Shown: positions 6,046 to 7,385 of the stretch, one piece after another
Layout: each line of letters starts with the position of its first letter
Numbering within the stretch: position 1 is the first letter of the stretch
Source: JBHIER01 sp046760705 [NCBI: bacterium]
GTDB taxonomy: Bacteria; JBHIER01; G020348925
Direction: 5' to 3'
Length of the DNA stretch: 7,385 nucleotides
NCBI GenBank assembly: GCA_046760705.1
Contig: JBHIER010000159.1
Span: 1-7,385, forward strand
The notes under the pieces: model-generated
Seen by the model: only the letters and a program-made list of their open reading frames with translations
Databases searched by the model: none
What the model was told of the DNA's origin: nothing
Translations under genes and position numbers: made by a program

Positions 6046-6066
6046 CTTAAGCACTTCGTGCTTAAG
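6046..6066 (+). other. intercistronic hairpin, CTTAAGCAC/GTGCTTAAG
   Basis: A perfect 9-bp stem (6046-6054 with 6058-6066) closes on a TTC loop three bases after the NEW3 gene stop. A-rich sequence follows rather than a T tract, so it should not terminate transcription. It may stabilise the upstream mRNA or set unequal expression of the operon genes. Confidence 0.5.
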
Positions 6067-6118
6067 AAAGACGGGAGACGAAAGAGGAAAGACATTACTC
6101 AATTCTGGGAGAAAGAAG

Positions 6119-6523
6119 ATGAACAAAGTGCTGATAGTCGATGATGAGCCCAAGATCAGAACTATCCTGACGCGGTTGCTGAAGGACGAGGGATACAGTG
6201 TAGCTGAGGCTGAAAGTGGGGAGAAGGCCCTGGAGATAGCCAGATGTTTTAGACCAGATGTGATTTTGATGGATATAGTTATGCCACGGATGAACGGAAT
6301 TGAGACTATGTCAGCCATCGGCAGAATCCTTCCGACCTCGAAAACCATTATGATGACAGCTTACGGAAGCAATGAAATCTCTAATGATGCGATGGAAAAG
6401 GGTGCCTACGATTACCTCACCAAGCCTTTCGACAACAATAAATTGTTGCATCTCGTCCGTCGAGCCTTGGCGACCGCGTCTAATCAAAAAGGCAGAGAGC
6501 GCTTAGCAGCAAAAGAAGACTAA
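6119..6523 (+). CDS. receiver-only (CheY-like) response regulator
   Basis: This 134-residue protein is a single REC domain with no output domain. It has the acidic pair Asp8-Asp9, the phosphoacceptor Asp52 in LMDIVMP, Thr80 in MMTAYG, the switch aromatic Tyr99, and Lys102 in the TKPF motif. All catalytic positions are intact, so it should be phosphorylated by a histidine kinase, none of which is encoded here. The C-terminal tail (about 115-134) is short and basic. GGGAG at 6107-6111, seven bases upstream, supports ATG 6119. It lies 75 bases after the NEW3 gene and 21 before the ABC ATPase, within the probable operon, so it may act on the transporter or its expression by protein contact. Lacking an AAA+ domain, it cannot itself activate the sigma-54 promoter. 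Confidence 0.93.
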   Translation: MNKVLIVDDEPKIRTILTRLLKDEGYSVAEAESGEKALEIARCFRPDVILMDIVMPRMNGIETMSAIGRILPTSKTIMMTAYGSNEISNDAMEKGAYDYLTKPFDNNKLLHLVRRALATASNQKGRERLAAKED

Positions 6524-6544
6524 GACTCGAAAAGGAGACTAAAG

Positions 6545-7261
6545 ATGTTACAGACCATCGATTTAACCAAGCGTTACGAGGATGGGGTGCTGGCCCTGGA
6601 TCACCTCAATTTAGAGGTCAGCGAAGGTGAGATCTTCTGCCTTCTGGGGGCTAACGGGGCGGGCAAAACTACAGCCATCAACCTTATTCTCAACTTCATC
6701 GACCCCACCCACGGCACGGCCATGATCAATGGCATCGATGTGACCAAAGACCCGTTAGAGGCCAAGAAGTACGTGAGCTACCTTTCGGAGAACGTGATGT
6801 TGTACGGCAACTTCACCGCCCGTCAGAACCTGGACTTTTTTACTAAGCTGGGTGGAAAGAAGAACGTCTCCAGAGACGAATACTATTCGGTCATGCGCCG
6901 GGTGGGTTTACCAGAGCGGGCCTTCGAGATGCGGCTCAAAAACTTCTCCCAGGGGATGAGGCAGCGGTTGGGCATCGCCATTGTCATCATGAAGGATGCT
7001 CCGGTGGTGCTGCTGGATGAGCCTACGGCAGGGCTTGATCCCAAAGGAGCGGCCGATTTCCTGGAGACCCTGCGGGGGATCAGAGATGGGGGCAAGGCCA
7101 TCTTCATGTGCACACACGACATCTTCCGAGCCAAAAAGATCGCCGATAGGGTGGGCATCATGAAGGAAGGTCGCCTGGTGATGACCAAGACTAAAGAAGA
7201 GTTGGAGTACGAAAATCTGGAGAAGCTGTATCTTGAGTACATGGAGGTAGGGGTGAGCTGA
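6545..7261 (+). CDS. ABC-2-type exporter ATP-binding protein
   Basis: This 238-residue ABC ATPase works as a cytoplasmic motor of an ABC-2-type transporter. Walker A is GANGAGKT (35-42). Glu82 occupies the Q-loop position, with S-E-N after YL, as is common in the CcmA/ABC-2 branch. The signature reads FSQGM (134-138), followed by RQRLGIA. Walker B is VVLLDEP (154-160) with catalytic Glu159, the D-loop is GLD (163-165), and the switch His191 lies in CTHD. All ATPase elements are present. AAAGGAG at 6531-6537, seven bases upstream, fixes ATG 6545. It follows the receiver gene by 21 bases and precedes the probable permease by 105. The transported substrate cannot be read from the sequence. Confidence 0.95.
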   Translation: MLQTIDLTKRYEDGVLALDHLNLEVSEGEIFCLLGANGAGKTTAINLILNFIDPTHGTAMINGIDVTKDPLEAKKYVSYLSENVMLYGNFTARQNLDFFTKLGGKKNVSRDEYYSVMRRVGLPERAFEMRLKNFSQGMRQRLGIAIVIMKDAPVVLLDEPTAGLDPKGAADFLETLRGIRDGGKAIFMCTHDIFRAKKIADRVGIMKEGRLVMTKTKEELEYENLEKLYLEYMEVGVS

Positions 7262-7330
7262 AATTGTGTTGATCGCGAGCTCATGACTGTTCGCAGGTAT
7301 TGAACCAACTTTTGCTACCCCAGGAGAGTA

Positions 7331-7370
7331 ATGAATGGCCCAGCAGCAAATAAAAAGGAGGCATAAATGA
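7331..7370 (+). CDS. possible 11-codon leader ORF(s) before the permease, two alternative frames
   Basis: AGGAG at 7322-7326 precedes two ATGs. ATG 7331 opens an 11-residue frame (MNGPAANKKEA) whose TAA at 7364-7366 abuts the permease ATG. ATG 7335 opens another (MAQQQIKRRHK) whose TGA at 7368-7370 overlaps that ATG as ATGA. The spacing (8 bases) favours 7335. Either could couple translation to the permease. They are too short to recognise and may be non-functional. Confidence 0.3.
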
Positions 7371-7385
7371 TCTGGACTATAGCCA
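7367..7385 (+). CDS. start of next gene, probable ABC-2 permease (truncated at window end)
   Basis: Only MIWTIA is visible. The start is strongly supported by AAGGAGG (7355-7361) five bases upstream and an in-frame TAA directly before ATG 7367. MIWTIA-type N-termini are typical of ABC-2 permeases, and the position right after an ABC ATPase fits. No membrane segment can be seen, so the assignment rests on context. Confidence 0.55.

Noticed and set aside
5860-6348. Minus-strand open frame of 162 codons
   Set aside because: It is opposite the end of the NEW3 gene and the first half of the receiver gene, both of which carry conserved motifs on the plus strand.
1-7385. CRISPR array, insertion sequence or prophage genes
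   Set aside because: No regularly spaced repeats, transposase or integrase motifs, or attachment-site duplication next to the tRNA were seen.

Overview
The window looks like chromosomal DNA from an uncultured or little-studied Gram-negative bacterium of mixed base composition. The left third is GC-rich and the middle is more AT-rich. The gene types present are a TPR-TlpA thioredoxin with a signal peptide, a NEW3-domain membrane protein next to an ABC exporter, a sigma-54 promoter, and a small conserved gene beside an aspartyl-protease-like remnant. Together they suggest a candidate phylum of the FCB or KSB1/Zixibacteria kind. This placement is an inference from style, not from a marker gene.

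Left part (1-1823). The 3' portion of a small-multidrug-export-type (COG2426/PF06695) membrane protein is followed by about 440 bases without a convincing gene. That stretch holds a 12-bp inverted repeat bounding 101 bp, a GC-rich extragenic palindrome and a short hexamer repeat. It leads to a good sigma-70-like promoter and a complete tRNA-Pro(CGG) with encoded CCA. After a hairpin come two overlapping genes: a TIGR00725/LOG-like Rossmann protein and an acylphosphatase. A strong compound hairpin closes this unit.

Middle (1966-4380). A 590-residue secreted protein has an N-terminal beta-rich region, a TPR-like helical region and a C-terminal TlpA-like thioredoxin domain (CAPC, cis-Pro). It converges on a minus-strand pair: a conserved 84-residue protein of unknown function with its own promoter, then a 30-codon remnant. 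The remnant resembles the N-terminus of a clan AA retropepsin-like aspartic protease, cut off just before the expected catalytic DTG. The divergent intergenic region (4153-4519) carries the minus-strand sigma-70 promoter, a 79-bp nested palindrome and a near-consensus sigma-54 promoter.

Right part (4455-7385). The sigma-54 promoter faces a probable operon of four genes. The first encodes a signal-peptide protein with an HlyD-like coiled coil, NEW3/Ig-like domains and a C-terminal membrane anchor. The next encode a receiver-only (CheY-like) response regulator and an ABC-2-type ATPase. The last is the very start of a gene that is probably the ABC-2 permease, preceded by two alternative 11-codon leader ORFs. 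The most interesting proposition here is a sigma-54-controlled exporter with an extracytoplasmic coiled-coil/NEW3 partner and an embedded receiver protein.
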